Below are positions 51,862-60,507 of a stretch of 64,000 nt of DNA, in pieces. Under the pieces are notes generated by a model. The model did no database searches. It had not been told where the DNA came from and worked only from the letters and a program-made list of their open reading frames with translations. Position numbers and translations under genes: made by a program. Within the stretch, counting starts at the first letter, position 1, and every line of letters begins with the position of its first letter. The DNA is from an uncultured Flavobacteriia bacterium (lineage in GTDB: Bacteria > Bacteroidota > Bacteroidia > Flavobacteriales_D > Crocinitomicaceae): the NCBI GenBank assembly GCA_903873915.1, contig CAIQQH010000012.1, positions 1-64,000 of the forward strand, read 5' to 3'.

Positions 51862-52905
51862 ATGAAACGACTGCTTTTTCTGACCTTCATCCTTGCTAAT
51901 TTTCAGACCTTTGCTCAGAATCAAAACGTGTTGTTTATTGGGAATAGTTACACGCATTACAACAACATGCCTAAGCTTTTTGAGCGCATTGCAAAAGCCA
52001 ACAATCAAACGGTGTATGCGGATTCAATTGCGGTAAGCGGAAGTACCCTGAAGCAGCATTCTGAGCGACCTACTACCTATGAAAAGATGAAATCAAGGCC
52101 TTGGAATATTGTTGTTATTCAAGGGTTTAGTAGAGAGTTTGCCCAAGACTCAAGCGTCATCATGACCGAAACCATTCCTTATGTTCGGCAGTTGATTGAT
52201 TCTGTTTTAAGCTTTAGTCCCTGTGCTCAAATCTATTTTTACATGACCTGGGGATACAAAGATGGCTTTGCAGAGCAAGAAGCAAACAATACATACGATA
52301 AGATGCAGGCGCGCATCCTGTATGGGTACACGCTTTTGCAGCACGAGTTTGATTATCCCATTGTTCCTGTTGGACTGGTATGGAAAGACATTCGCGAGAA
52401 TCATCCAGAAATAAATCTATACGAGTCAGACAATCAGCACCCCAATTTCAATGGAAGTTATACCATTGCAACGACCTTTTATACCGCATTTTACAATAAA
52501 ACCTCCAATGGTGAATATTCGCCAGTAAAACTGAATCATGATTGGAAAACGACATTAATCACGACGGCAAGTAAAATTATTCGAGACAACTACAGCATCT
52601 TCAAAATGGACAGTCTGAGTCACCCGATGCCACCGCCGCCTATTATGGATTTCAGCATTCATGAACATTGGACAAACATCAGCATTCAGAACCGCTCCAA
52701 GTATTACAACTCGATTGTGTGGGATTTTGGAGACGGAAGTGTTTCAAAGAAGTATCACCCGAAACACTATTACGAAAAAAATGGAACCTATATCGTGACA
52801 TTAACAGTGGTGCGGGATTGTCATGAATTTGTGATCTCAAAAAAAATTACGGTTTCTCATTCCGACAAGTATGCGACCTCAAACCCCAAAAAGAAAAAGA
52901 GCTAA
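51862..52905 (+). CDS. SGNH-type hydrolase with PKD domain
   Basis: A 347-residue secreted protein. The signal ends QTFAQ at residue 19. The SGNH/DUF4886-type domain has block I FIGNSYTHYNNMP (GNS at 27-29) and block V SDNQHPN (Asp190, His193). About residues 270-335 form a PKD domain, with WDFGDG at 287-292. It is an esterase or acetyl-hydrolase by family, acting outside the cytosol. It lies between two acyltransferase genes, three bases from the second. A basic KKKKS tail ends the protein. Confidence 0.85.
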   Translation: MKRLLFLTFILANFQTFAQNQNVLFIGNSYTHYNNMPKLFERIAKANNQTVYADSIAVSGSTLKQHSERPTTYEKMKSRPWNIVVIQGFSREFAQDSSVIMTETIPYVRQLIDSVLSFSPCAQIYFYMTWGYKDGFAEQEANNTYDKMQARILYGYTLLQHEFDYPIVPVGLVWKDIRENHPEINLYESDNQHPNFNGSYTIATTFYTAFYNKTSNGEYSPVKLNHDWKTTLITTASKIIRDNYSIFKMDSLSHPMPPPPIMDFSIHEHWTNISIQNRSKYYNSIVWDFGDGSVSKKYHPKHYYEKNGTYIVTLTVVRDCHEFVISKKITVSHSDKYATSNPKKKKS

Positions 52906-52908
52906 TAC

Positions 52909-54225
52909 ATGGCAGAACTGAAACCAAAAAAATCCGCCGATCGCCTTTTTTTCATTGATGTAACACGTTCCATTTCCATTTTACTCATGCTCGAGGGGCA
53001 CTTCATTGTGATGTGGCTCGAACAGCAATTCAAGGACAAAGACGAATGGGCATATTCCATTTTCGCGAGTATTCGTGGCAATACAGCTCCATTATTCCTC
53101 ACCATTACAGGTGTTGTTTTCATGTATTTACTTGAGCGTAAAGGCAGTGATATTTACAATTCAGAACGTGTAAAAAAAGGCTTAATTCGTGTGGGGACCT
53201 TATTGGGCTGGGCCTATTTGGTACAAATCAATTACAGAACAATTGCAAAAAACACGGGTACTTGGGCAGAAGAATGGATGGCATTTACGAAAGAGTTTCA
53301 TTACAACCCCTTCACCTATTTCACTCACCTCGTAGGAGATCGTTTTTATACCTTTCACATCCTTCACTGCATTGCCATTGGCTTGCTTCTAACGCTTGGC
53401 ATTTATGTCTTCGCACATTTCATTAAGAAAATGCATTATGTTCCCCATTTTTTAGTCGGAGCAACCTTAACATGCATTTTCATGAAGCCGGTGATTTTGC
53501 AGTATTACGATACTCACACGCAACTTCCCTACCTGCCAGATATGTTCAATAACTTCTTTGGGGGAGAGCACAGTGTATTCGGTGTTTTTCCGTTTTGTGC
53601 GTATGTACTTGGTGGCGCTTTCATTGGTTCCTTGATCGCCCGTGGATTTGATGCCACTACTAAACATGGACTACGCAATTTGTTGATTGCTGCTATTTCG
53701 TTGATTGTTATTCCTGTATTATTCAGTTTGTCCTGTGACGCAGTTTTGAGTCACTTCATGGACAAACCCATTCGCTTTTTCCGTTTGATGGATTCCTCCT
53801 TTATGCGTTTTTCTCTGGCTTTGGTACTAGTTATGTGCGTGATCCTCGCAACACGCAATAAAACCACCATAAACAAAACTTTACTCGCTGTAGGACAGAA
53901 CACTTTGCCGATATTTATTTTGCACCTACTCGTGCTCTATGGCGCTGTGAGTGGCTTTGGACTTGACACCATCATCACTTCGGTGAATACACAAGACCTT
54001 GAGCCGTACAGACAACCGTGGATCACAATTGCTTTTGCTGTGGTGTTTATTGGAATTTTTGTGGTATTTGCTTCGAGAATTGATGCATTGACCGAATTCT
54101 ATCGAAAGTTTTGCAATGCCTTATTTTTACACCCGAAAAGTAAATCTCCTCTTACAAGCCTTAAGGCCATGAGTGGAATGTTGGTGCTTGGATTCGTTGT
54201 GTATCAGCTTATTTCGCGGATATAG
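52909..54225 (+). CDS. HGSNAT-like membrane acyltransferase (copy 2)
   Basis: A 438-residue homologue of the gene at 50696. The opening DRLFFIDVTRSISILLMLEGHFIVMWLEQQF aligns with that of copy 1, including E-G-H. It keeps about ten membrane helices and has a longer loop between the first helices. It begins three bases after the hydrolase stop codon and overlaps the convergent HIT gene by 17 bp at the 3' end. Substrate unknown. Confidence 0.82.
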   Translation: MAELKPKKSADRLFFIDVTRSISILLMLEGHFIVMWLEQQFKDKDEWAYSIFASIRGNTAPLFLTITGVVFMYLLERKGSDIYNSERVKKGLIRVGTLLGWAYLVQINYRTIAKNTGTWAEEWMAFTKEFHYNPFTYFTHLVGDRFYTFHILHCIAIGLLLTLGIYVFAHFIKKMHYVPHFLVGATLTCIFMKPVILQYYDTHTQLPYLPDMFNNFFGGEHSVFGVFPFCAYVLGGAFIGSLIARGFDATTKHGLRNLLIAAISLIVIPVLFSLSCDAVLSHFMDKPIRFFRLMDSSFMRFSLALVLVMCVILATRNKTTINKTLLAVGQNTLPIFILHLLVLYGAVSGFGLDTIITSVNTQDLEPYRQPWITIAFAVVFIGIFVVFASRIDALTEFYRKFCNALFLHPKSKSPLTSLKAMSGMLVLGFVVYQLISRI

Positions 54226-54610
54226 CCACACGAATGCATTTTGCTGCTTCATCCAACTCCTCCATTGAAGGGTTTAGTTTTGGTCCTGAAAAGTTCATGT
54301 CTGCAATGGAATCCATGGGGACTAAATGAATGTGCGCATGCGGTACTTCCAAACCAATCACAGTCATACCCACTTTTTTACAGGGATAAGCCCTCTGAAC
54401 AGCTTTGGCCACTGAAGACGTAAATTCCATCATCTCTGCCATATCACTTGGTGCGATATCGAAAAAATAATCGATTTCTTGTTTCGGTATGACAAGAGTA
54501 TGGCCCATTCTCAAAGGATTGATGTCTAGGAAGGCAAGAAAATGATCATTTTCAGCCACCTTGAATGCAGGGATATCCCCGGTAACGATTTTAGAAAAAA
54601 GTGTACTCAT
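54209..54610 (-). CDS. HIT family nucleotide hydrolase
   Basis: A 133-residue histidine-triad protein. STLFSKIVTGDIPAFKVAENDHFLAFLDINPLRMGHTLVIPK opens it and HAHIHLVPM (His 91, 93, 95) is the active-site triad; the last His is nucleophilic in the family. It hydrolyses nucleoside phosphoramidates or dinucleotides. It starts four bases after the greA stop codon and is co-transcribed with it. I use ATG 54610, not the in-frame start inside greA. Confidence 0.94.
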   Translation of the reverse strand: MSTLFSKIVTGDIPAFKVAENDHFLAFLDINPLRMGHTLVIPKQEIDYFFDIAPSDMAEMMEFTSSVAKAVQRAYPCKKVGMTVIGLEVPHAHIHLVPMDSIADMNFSGPKLNPSMEELDEAAKCIRVAISAK

Positions 54611-54614
54611 CCGC

Positions 54615-55088
54615 TTATCGGGAGATTTCCACGACTTCAAACTGGATGATTCCGTTCGGGGTTTGAACGTCAGCGAAATCACCTTGCTTTTTACCGAGCA
54701 ATCCTTTGCCAATCGGAGAATCAATCGAAATCTTTTTGGCTTTTAAATCGGCTTCGTTTTCAGCGACGAGTGTATACTCCATCTCCATCCCATTCGCCAC
54801 GTTGCGAATTTTCACCTTCGATAGAATAAGGACTTTCGATGAATCGATGTTCGTCTCATCAATGAGTCTTGCATTCGAGATGACCGCTTCGAGTTTAGAG
54901 ATTTTCATTTCGAGCAAACCTTGTGCTTCCTTGGCTGCATCGTATTCCGCATTTTCAGACAAGTCACCTTTGTCTCGCGCTTCAGCGATTTGTTCTGATA
55001 TGGAAGGGCGTTGTACCGTTTTCATTTGATGAAGCTCTTCCTTCAGTTTATTCAAACCCTCCTGTGTATAGTAACTAATCTGTGACAT
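54615..55088 (-). CDS. greA: Transcription elongation factor GreA
   Basis: A 157-residue factor. The N-terminal coiled coil (about residues 10-75) has EGLNKLKEELHQMKTVQRPSISEQIAEARDKGDLSENAEYDAAKEAQGLLE; its tip D-L-S-E-N-A-E-Y carries the acidic catalytic residues that stimulate RNA polymerase cleavage. The FKBP-like C-terminal domain includes PIGKGLLGKKQGD. Length is standard. Co-transcribed with HIT. Confidence 0.96.
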   Translation of the reverse strand: MSQISYYTQEGLNKLKEELHQMKTVQRPSISEQIAEARDKGDLSENAEYDAAKEAQGLLEMKISKLEAVISNARLIDETNIDSSKVLILSKVKIRNVANGMEMEYTLVAENEADLKAKKISIDSPIGKGLLGKKQGDFADVQTPNGIIQFEVVEISR

Positions 55089-55120
55089 AAATATCTTGTT
55101 GTGGTGGTATTAAACAAAAA

Positions 55121-55145
55121 CAAGAGAGCCACTAGGGCTCTCTTG
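55121..55145 (-). terminator. Terminator of the TonB-surface protein-PorV operon
   Basis: CAAGAGAGCC (55121-55130) and GGCTCTCTTG (55136-55145) are perfect 10-bp arms with a five-base loop. The minus strand continues TTTTTGTTTA. It lies 28 bases past the PorV stop. Confidence 0.92.
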
Positions 55146-55173
55146 ATATTTCAAAAATAGAAAATTCTTTTTA

Positions 55174-56286
55174 TTATTTCAAATCGATTGTTGCACCGAT
55201 GGTATGAATGATTCCGAAGATCCCTGCAAATCGAGCGCAGTATTCGATGCCCAAAGCTGTTTTGTTTTGGCCTACAAGCGCATCAAGTGAGAAACCAGCT
55301 GTGGGTCCTACCAATGCATTTGAACGGTTCTCAGCAGAAAAAAGATTTCTTTCGTAAACAAAACCACCACGCAAATTAAACGCTACTTTCTCTCCGACCA
55401 TTCCATAATCCAATCCAAGACGGAATTGGTCGTATGAGAATGAGTTCGCAGTAAATCCAAGCGCCAAAGTCAATTTGTGCTGAGCTGCTGAAGTTTCAGT
55501 ACTTGTTCCAATTGCCGGTTTTGATTTTGGGCCACCTAAAAGGAAATCATAAGAGCCACCGATAGACAACAACGAAGGCATTTCGAAATTTGCTGAACGC
55601 TCCTCTAATGACGCTGTGTAACCAGAACTTAGGTAATCCACTTGTTGTGCAAGTCCATCACCTTTGTAGTGCATTACCGGACCTACATTTTTCAATGCGA
55701 TTCCAAATTTGATTTGATCTCTCTCACCCGTTACGTAACGGATTCCCGCGTCGATTGCCATACCTGAAGATTTCAAGTTAGAAATGCTCGAAGAAATCAC
55801 TTTGAAGTTGATTCCTCCGTAAATCGATTGCGAGAACGCACGTGCATACCCTACGTTGAAAATATTTGCTCTTGGAGAGAAGAAACCGATGTTTCCTTCA
55901 GGGTTTGCAACAGTTGTAATTGGAATATCACCATAATTTAACGATTGAACACTCACCGCGATCACATCAGTTTCCGAAATACGGTGTGCGATTCCAGCGC
56001 TATTCATTGCAATACCAGCAGTACCCATCCAGTTGCTGTAGTTGAACTTGATTTGGGTTTTATCTGTAAATGCAAGACCAGCAATATTTGTGTATGTCGC
56101 CTCCAAGCCATTTACGCTTGAAATACCAGCATCACCAATAGCTGAGCTTCGTGCCCATGGATTCACCAACAAGTGCGATGCACCTGCAGAACCCACGCGG
56201 TCTTCATTACCCGCCATTGCGATCATACTGAACGCAACAGCTCCGCCGAAAAGGATGTTCTTCATATTCATTGTTGAACTTTTCAT
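55174..56286 (-). CDS. PorV-like outer-membrane protein
   Basis: A 370-residue protein with a signal peptide (residues about 1-25). It follows the PorV/LptO family: GSAGASHLLVNPWARSSAIGDAGISSVNGLEATYTNIAGLAF is the characteristic opening of its plug region, followed by a 14-strand-type beta-barrel. PorV shuttles T9SS cargo and takes part in attachment to lipopolysaccharide. Here it is the last gene of an operon with a TonB receptor and a huge secreted protein, so it may be a dedicated PorV paralogue rather than the housekeeping one. Confidence 0.82.
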   Translation of the reverse strand: MKSSTMNMKNILFGGAVAFSMIAMAGNEDRVGSAGASHLLVNPWARSSAIGDAGISSVNGLEATYTNIAGLAFTDKTQIKFNYSNWMGTAGIAMNSAGIAHRISETDVIAVSVQSLNYGDIPITTVANPEGNIGFFSPRANIFNVGYARAFSQSIYGGINFKVISSSISNLKSSGMAIDAGIRYVTGERDQIKFGIALKNVGPVMHYKGDGLAQQVDYLSSGYTASLEERSANFEMPSLLSIGGSYDFLLGGPKSKPAIGTSTETSAAQHKLTLALGFTANSFSYDQFRLGLDYGMVGEKVAFNLRGGFVYERNLFSAENRSNALVGPTAGFSLDALVGQNKTALGIEYCARFAGIFGIIHTIGATIDLK

Positions 56287-56308
56287 TTCACTTTTACTTT
56301 TAAATCAA

Positions 56309-59300
56309 TTAAGTACCTTGTAAGTCTACTTGACGCATACCTCCGAAGAATTTGAGGATTACCTCTCCTGCTCCTGGCACTTCCACATGGATTAAATACA
56401 CACCACCAGCCACTGGAATACCTTTCCAGTTGTTCAAATCCCAATCCAGTGAAGTAATTGGACTGTCCTTTTTAAACGTACGAATCAACTTCCCGTTTGA
56501 ACTGTAGATTTTCACTGTACAACGTTCAGGTAGGTTTGTGATTTTTACACGCGTATCCAAACGCGTACGCTCGTATTCTGAGAATGCATAGTAAGGATTC
56601 GGTACGACATTGATTAAGCTAAGTGCATCCGTCAAGGCATCAGCACTAGCTGTTTCCGTAAAGATATCATCCATTGACCAAGAATACATTGGTTTGCCGT
56701 TGTTTTCACCTGACCCCACAAAGTTTTTGTACTCCTTATTGATTCTCAAACGAATTTTCACATCCGTTGACAACAAGTCTTGACCTGGAGTCAACATTGG
56801 GTAAGCTACCCATGTTAAGCTACCGTACAATTCACGTTTTGCGGAAGAGCTATTATTGGTTACAACATCGAGGTATTTTTGGTACACTGCGTTAGTCGCA
56901 TTGTTCTCGCCCTCAGAAGGAATGTAAGCAGGGAAATCATATCCTGACACATAACTGTTCGTTGTTGCTTGTTTGTAGCTAAATACATAGAATGGTTGAA
57001 CACCACCCAACAATGGGGAACCAACACCGTTCACAAAACGATCCGTTGGATTCCAAATCATATCCGCACCATTTTCAGCACCTAGGAATGAACATTCACC
57101 AAAGGCCATGTACAAACGTGCACCTGACTCTAGGTCAATCGCATAACCTGGGAACCAACCCATTCCAGTACCTGTACCGTCAGGATTACCATTCTTATCA
57201 ACACTTTGACTAGCACGTAAAGAACCAGGTTGTGCGCCTCCAACATTCAACGCTGATTCGCGACCAAGTTCGATTACTGGACAACGTGTCCATTTCGATT
57301 GATCATCTGTTAAAACGATATCGACACTAGGCAAGAATGAAATTGAAGCATTGCTCTTCGCAGAACCTGGGCTTGTCAAGTTGTAGTAAGCCATCGGCAT
57401 ATAGCTCGCTTGATATCCTACAAGTCTGTGAGGGGCAATACCACCATCGAGGATTTTCGCAAATTTCTTGTCATTGTCCTGACCAGATTCGTCCTTGTAA
57501 TTACATGGATTCAAATAATCAACACCATTAGGCAAACAATCCGTTGCTGGATCTGGAGAATAATCTCCTGAACGAATCCAGTTCGTCGGGAAGAATCCAT
57601 CATTATCTGGAACAGCCCTCATCCATTGTTTTGAAGAATCTTCAAATTCAATTGTCGCATCGATCATGTCTGTTACTTTCACTGAAGCATTTCCAGACGC
57701 ACCGAAGTATTTCTCTTGATAGATTTGAACAGAGATACCCCATTGTGGTATGATTTGCTCATTATTTCGATCAATTGCTGATTCAGAACTTACAGAATCT
57801 AAGATGTTCCCATTTTTAGAATCGTAACGGTAAATCACCCAACTTGCTGTATCCGCTGCATTTGTTGAAGTCGGCACATAGTCGCGGAACTTGCATTCGA
57901 AATATCCGTTCACCAAGTTCAATGGATCCACCACTTTCACTTGAATTGGTCCTGCACCCAGGTCATACGTAGGATTTTCCATGTACCCTTGTGACAAAAT
58001 TGTGCTTGTTGTCAAATCATCAAACTCAAGTGCATGGTTTCCGTTTCCGTATCCATCCAAACGTGTAATTTTTGGTGAAGACCCATACTCAATACGTTGA
58101 ACCGTACCATCCGCTTCTGGAGCTGGATCGTGAGGAATAGCAGGAATTGCAGCAATTGCAGTTCCGTCATAATTCAAACGAGACGAAATGTATGGCATCT
58201 TCTGTCCATCCAAGAACAAGGGATCTGTTGGATCGTATTTCTTGAATTGGTTGTAAGCGTATGCAATAGCCACATAGTAGTATGTTTTGTGATTGATCAA
58301 ACGACGGTCACCAGATGCAAATGCATCTTCTGTCAATTTGAACGAGTGTTGAATCCCTTCGTCGGCACCATTCACTTTTTCAACTGGAACAGCAAAGCCA
58401 AGATCTTCATCAAATTCAAAGTTAATCACACGAGCAATTCCATTCTTCTTGTCTGTTTGAGCGACTAAACGTGCTTTGCTAGGATCGTTGATATCCGCAA
58501 CAGATACGTCAACAGCTTTCAACTGGAAGATTTGGTACCCTTCAAAACGGTAGAAACGATCGACTGTTGGATCTGTAATGTTGATTTCATCTTTCTCTTC
58601 GTACCCTTCTTGGTAGTTGTTTGAAGAAGACGGATTTTCAATCATCAAGATCAACTCATTTTTCAGCTCCTGAATCGTCAATTTCGGCGCATCTGGAGGA
58701 GAAAGAATTTTGAAACATGCATCGAACAAGGCCTGAGCTTTTGTATCGGCACGTTTCATTGCATTCACAGAAGAGAACAAGTCTCCGTCAGTACCACGAC
58801 CAAAAACGATACCTACCGTAATGTTGTTTACAGCACCTGGCTTCAATGTAAATGGTCCTGCAGATTGCACGAAACGACGGTCACCTTTAGGGTTGTTGTT
58901 TGTTGCTTCATCCCATCCATTCGGGAAAGCCGACGTCATATCAGTTCCTGCTGTAGACCAATTCAATGGATCTGAATCACCAGGGAACATATAATCGGAT
59001 GGCACTGTGTTATCAACTCCAGTTGAGCCCTCATAACCCAATCCTCCAAAGAACATCTCAGAAGCATTTGCCCAACTACCACTCATGAAATTGTAATACT
59101 CAGAAGCAGATGAAGGGTCATTGTATGGATACTGTGATGTAGATGTATAGTAAGTGAATCGACGCATACCAAAACGTTCGTTATCTACGATACCATCTGA
59201 GTATCCGATACCAACTCCTTTGTAAACGATTCCTTTCCCAGCAATTGCTTGAATGACTGAAGGCACAATCAATGAATCCAATGCTTCGTCGAAATAAGGT

Positions 59301-60484
59301 CCAACGTTATCAATTCCATCTGCATCTTGGTAAGGACCTTCAAAGAAGTCACAACCCACTGCTGGTGGATTTTCACCGTAGCCCAATTTACCTGAGTTTG
59401 TTTCATCGAAAAGGTCACCGTTGTACATGTACCCTAAACCACGAGAGACATCACAACCTGTGTAGTCATCTGAGAAGTTTCCAACGTCAGCATCAAGATA
59501 CTGAGAGAAATAAGTATTGTACAATGTTTGCGTACCGCGGTTGATCAACTCATAGTTGTAGAAGGTCATTCGGTTTACTTCGTCGTTCGTCGCAAAAGCA
59601 AAAGCTTGGGCACGAATTTCCATTCCGATAGGATCACCATTTGTTTCCGTGTGGATGTTTCCTTTGTCGTTGAATACCCACCAGTGTGTTTCATCACCAA
59701 AAAGAGAAACACGACGGTCGATGCCACATTCGATATCATCACGACCTAAGATATCATCGTACCAAGGGTGGTCACCATCGTCTAAAGCGTTATACACTTG
59801 ATCTTGATTTCTATCGTAGAAGGGCGCCAAATAATAATCTTGACCTAGAGAAACATCACCGTGTGCTGGCCAGTTCTCGATACGATTTAACTCATCTGCT
59901 GTTGGGTCTGTGATATCATCACATCCTTCAGGTTGAGGCGTAAGGTTGTTACATTCCCACCATAAGTTAAAGCGAATCACCTCTGCCTTGCGGATGGTGT
60001 AAAATTGATCATATGCAATACACTGATCTGGATCTATGTTCGCCTCACCAAAGTCACGAACAACTCCAGCGCCCAATGGCACACTAGGGTTATAATTTCC
60101 TGATCCTGGATTCACCGTAAGTGGACCAGGCCAGAAGTCATTTCCTGAACGGTAACGCAAGGCAGCCAATTTCAATTGACCGTTAACATCCGTTCCACCC
60201 ATCCAAAGTGCACCTGCATAAACTACATGCAAGCCACTTCCTTTAGGCACCTCATAAGAGGCAACGCTAGCCGCGCGGTTTTGGAACATACTACCCCCTT
60301 GCTCAATCAGACACTTCACGTCATTGAATTGAAGAATCAATTTTGCTGTAGCTGGTGCACAGTTTGCTCCCTTTTGCGTTGGCGTAGCTTTCTTGCCGAT
60401 ATCGCCAGGCGCTAAATAAGCAAAGGCACTATTCGACAACAACGTCGATACTCCTACTACAATTCCTATTATTCGCTTTTTCAT
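56309..60484 (-). CDS. Huge exported surface protein with FlgD-like C-terminal strand domain
   Basis: A 1391-residue exported protein (signal peptide ending NSAFA). The body is a long multi-domain beta-rich sequence with repeated Trp/Asp-rich stretches (AGALWMGGTDVNGQLKLA, GSWANASEMFFGGLGYEG). The last 90 residues (VPNPYYAFSEYERTRLDTRVKITNLPERCTVKIYSSNGKLIRTF to GEVILKFFGG) match the FlgD-Ig/T9SS type A-like sorting domain. It lies 24 bases after the TonB receptor and 22 before PorV. The pattern suggests a receptor, cargo and secretion helper working together. I do not recognise the body of the protein. Confidence 0.8.
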   Translation of the reverse strand: MKKRIIGIVVGVSTLLSNSAFAYLAPGDIGKKATPTQKGANCAPATAKLILQFNDVKCLIEQGGSMFQNRAASVASYEVPKGSGLHVVYAGALWMGGTDVNGQLKLAALRYRSGNDFWPGPLTVNPGSGNYNPSVPLGAGVVRDFGEANIDPDQCIAYDQFYTIRKAEVIRFNLWWECNNLTPQPEGCDDITDPTADELNRIENWPAHGDVSLGQDYYLAPFYDRNQDQVYNALDDGDHPWYDDILGRDDIECGIDRRVSLFGDETHWWVFNDKGNIHTETNGDPIGMEIRAQAFAFATNDEVNRMTFYNYELINRGTQTLYNTYFSQYLDADVGNFSDDYTGCDVSRGLGYMYNGDLFDETNSGKLGYGENPPAVGCDFFEGPYQDADGIDNVGPYFDEALDSLIVPSVIQAIAGKGIVYKGVGIGYSDGIVDNERFGMRRFTYYTSTSQYPYNDPSSASEYYNFMSGSWANASEMFFGGLGYEGSTGVDNTVPSDYMFPGDSDPLNWSTAGTDMTSAFPNGWDEATNNNPKGDRRFVQSAGPFTLKPGAVNNITVGIVFGRGTDGDLFSSVNAMKRADTKAQALFDACFKILSPPDAPKLTIQELKNELILMIENPSSSNNYQEGYEEKDEINITDPTVDRFYRFEGYQIFQLKAVDVSVADINDPSKARLVAQTDKKNGIARVINFEFDEDLGFAVPVEKVNGADEGIQHSFKLTEDAFASGDRRLINHKTYYYVAIAYAYNQFKKYDPTDPLFLDGQKMPYISSRLNYDGTAIAAIPAIPHDPAPEADGTVQRIEYGSSPKITRLDGYGNGNHALEFDDLTTSTILSQGYMENPTYDLGAGPIQVKVVDPLNLVNGYFECKFRDYVPTSTNAADTASWVIYRYDSKNGNILDSVSSESAIDRNNEQIIPQWGISVQIYQEKYFGASGNASVKVTDMIDATIEFEDSSKQWMRAVPDNDGFFPTNWIRSGDYSPDPATDCLPNGVDYLNPCNYKDESGQDNDKKFAKILDGGIAPHRLVGYQASYMPMAYYNLTSPGSAKSNASISFLPSVDIVLTDDQSKWTRCPVIELGRESALNVGGAQPGSLRASQSVDKNGNPDGTGTGMGWFPGYAIDLESGARLYMAFGECSFLGAENGADMIWNPTDRFVNGVGSPLLGGVQPFYVFSYKQATTNSYVSGYDFPAYIPSEGENNATNAVYQKYLDVVTNNSSSAKRELYGSLTWVAYPMLTPGQDLLSTDVKIRLRINKEYKNFVGSGENNGKPMYSWSMDDIFTETASADALTDALSLINVVPNPYYAFSEYERTRLDTRVKITNLPERCTVKIYSSNGKLIRTFKKDSPITSLDWDLNNWKGIPVAGGVYLIHVEVPGAGEVILKFFGGMRQVDLQGT

Positions 60485-60507
60485 AATTCGATTTTCTTGT
60501 GCTATTT

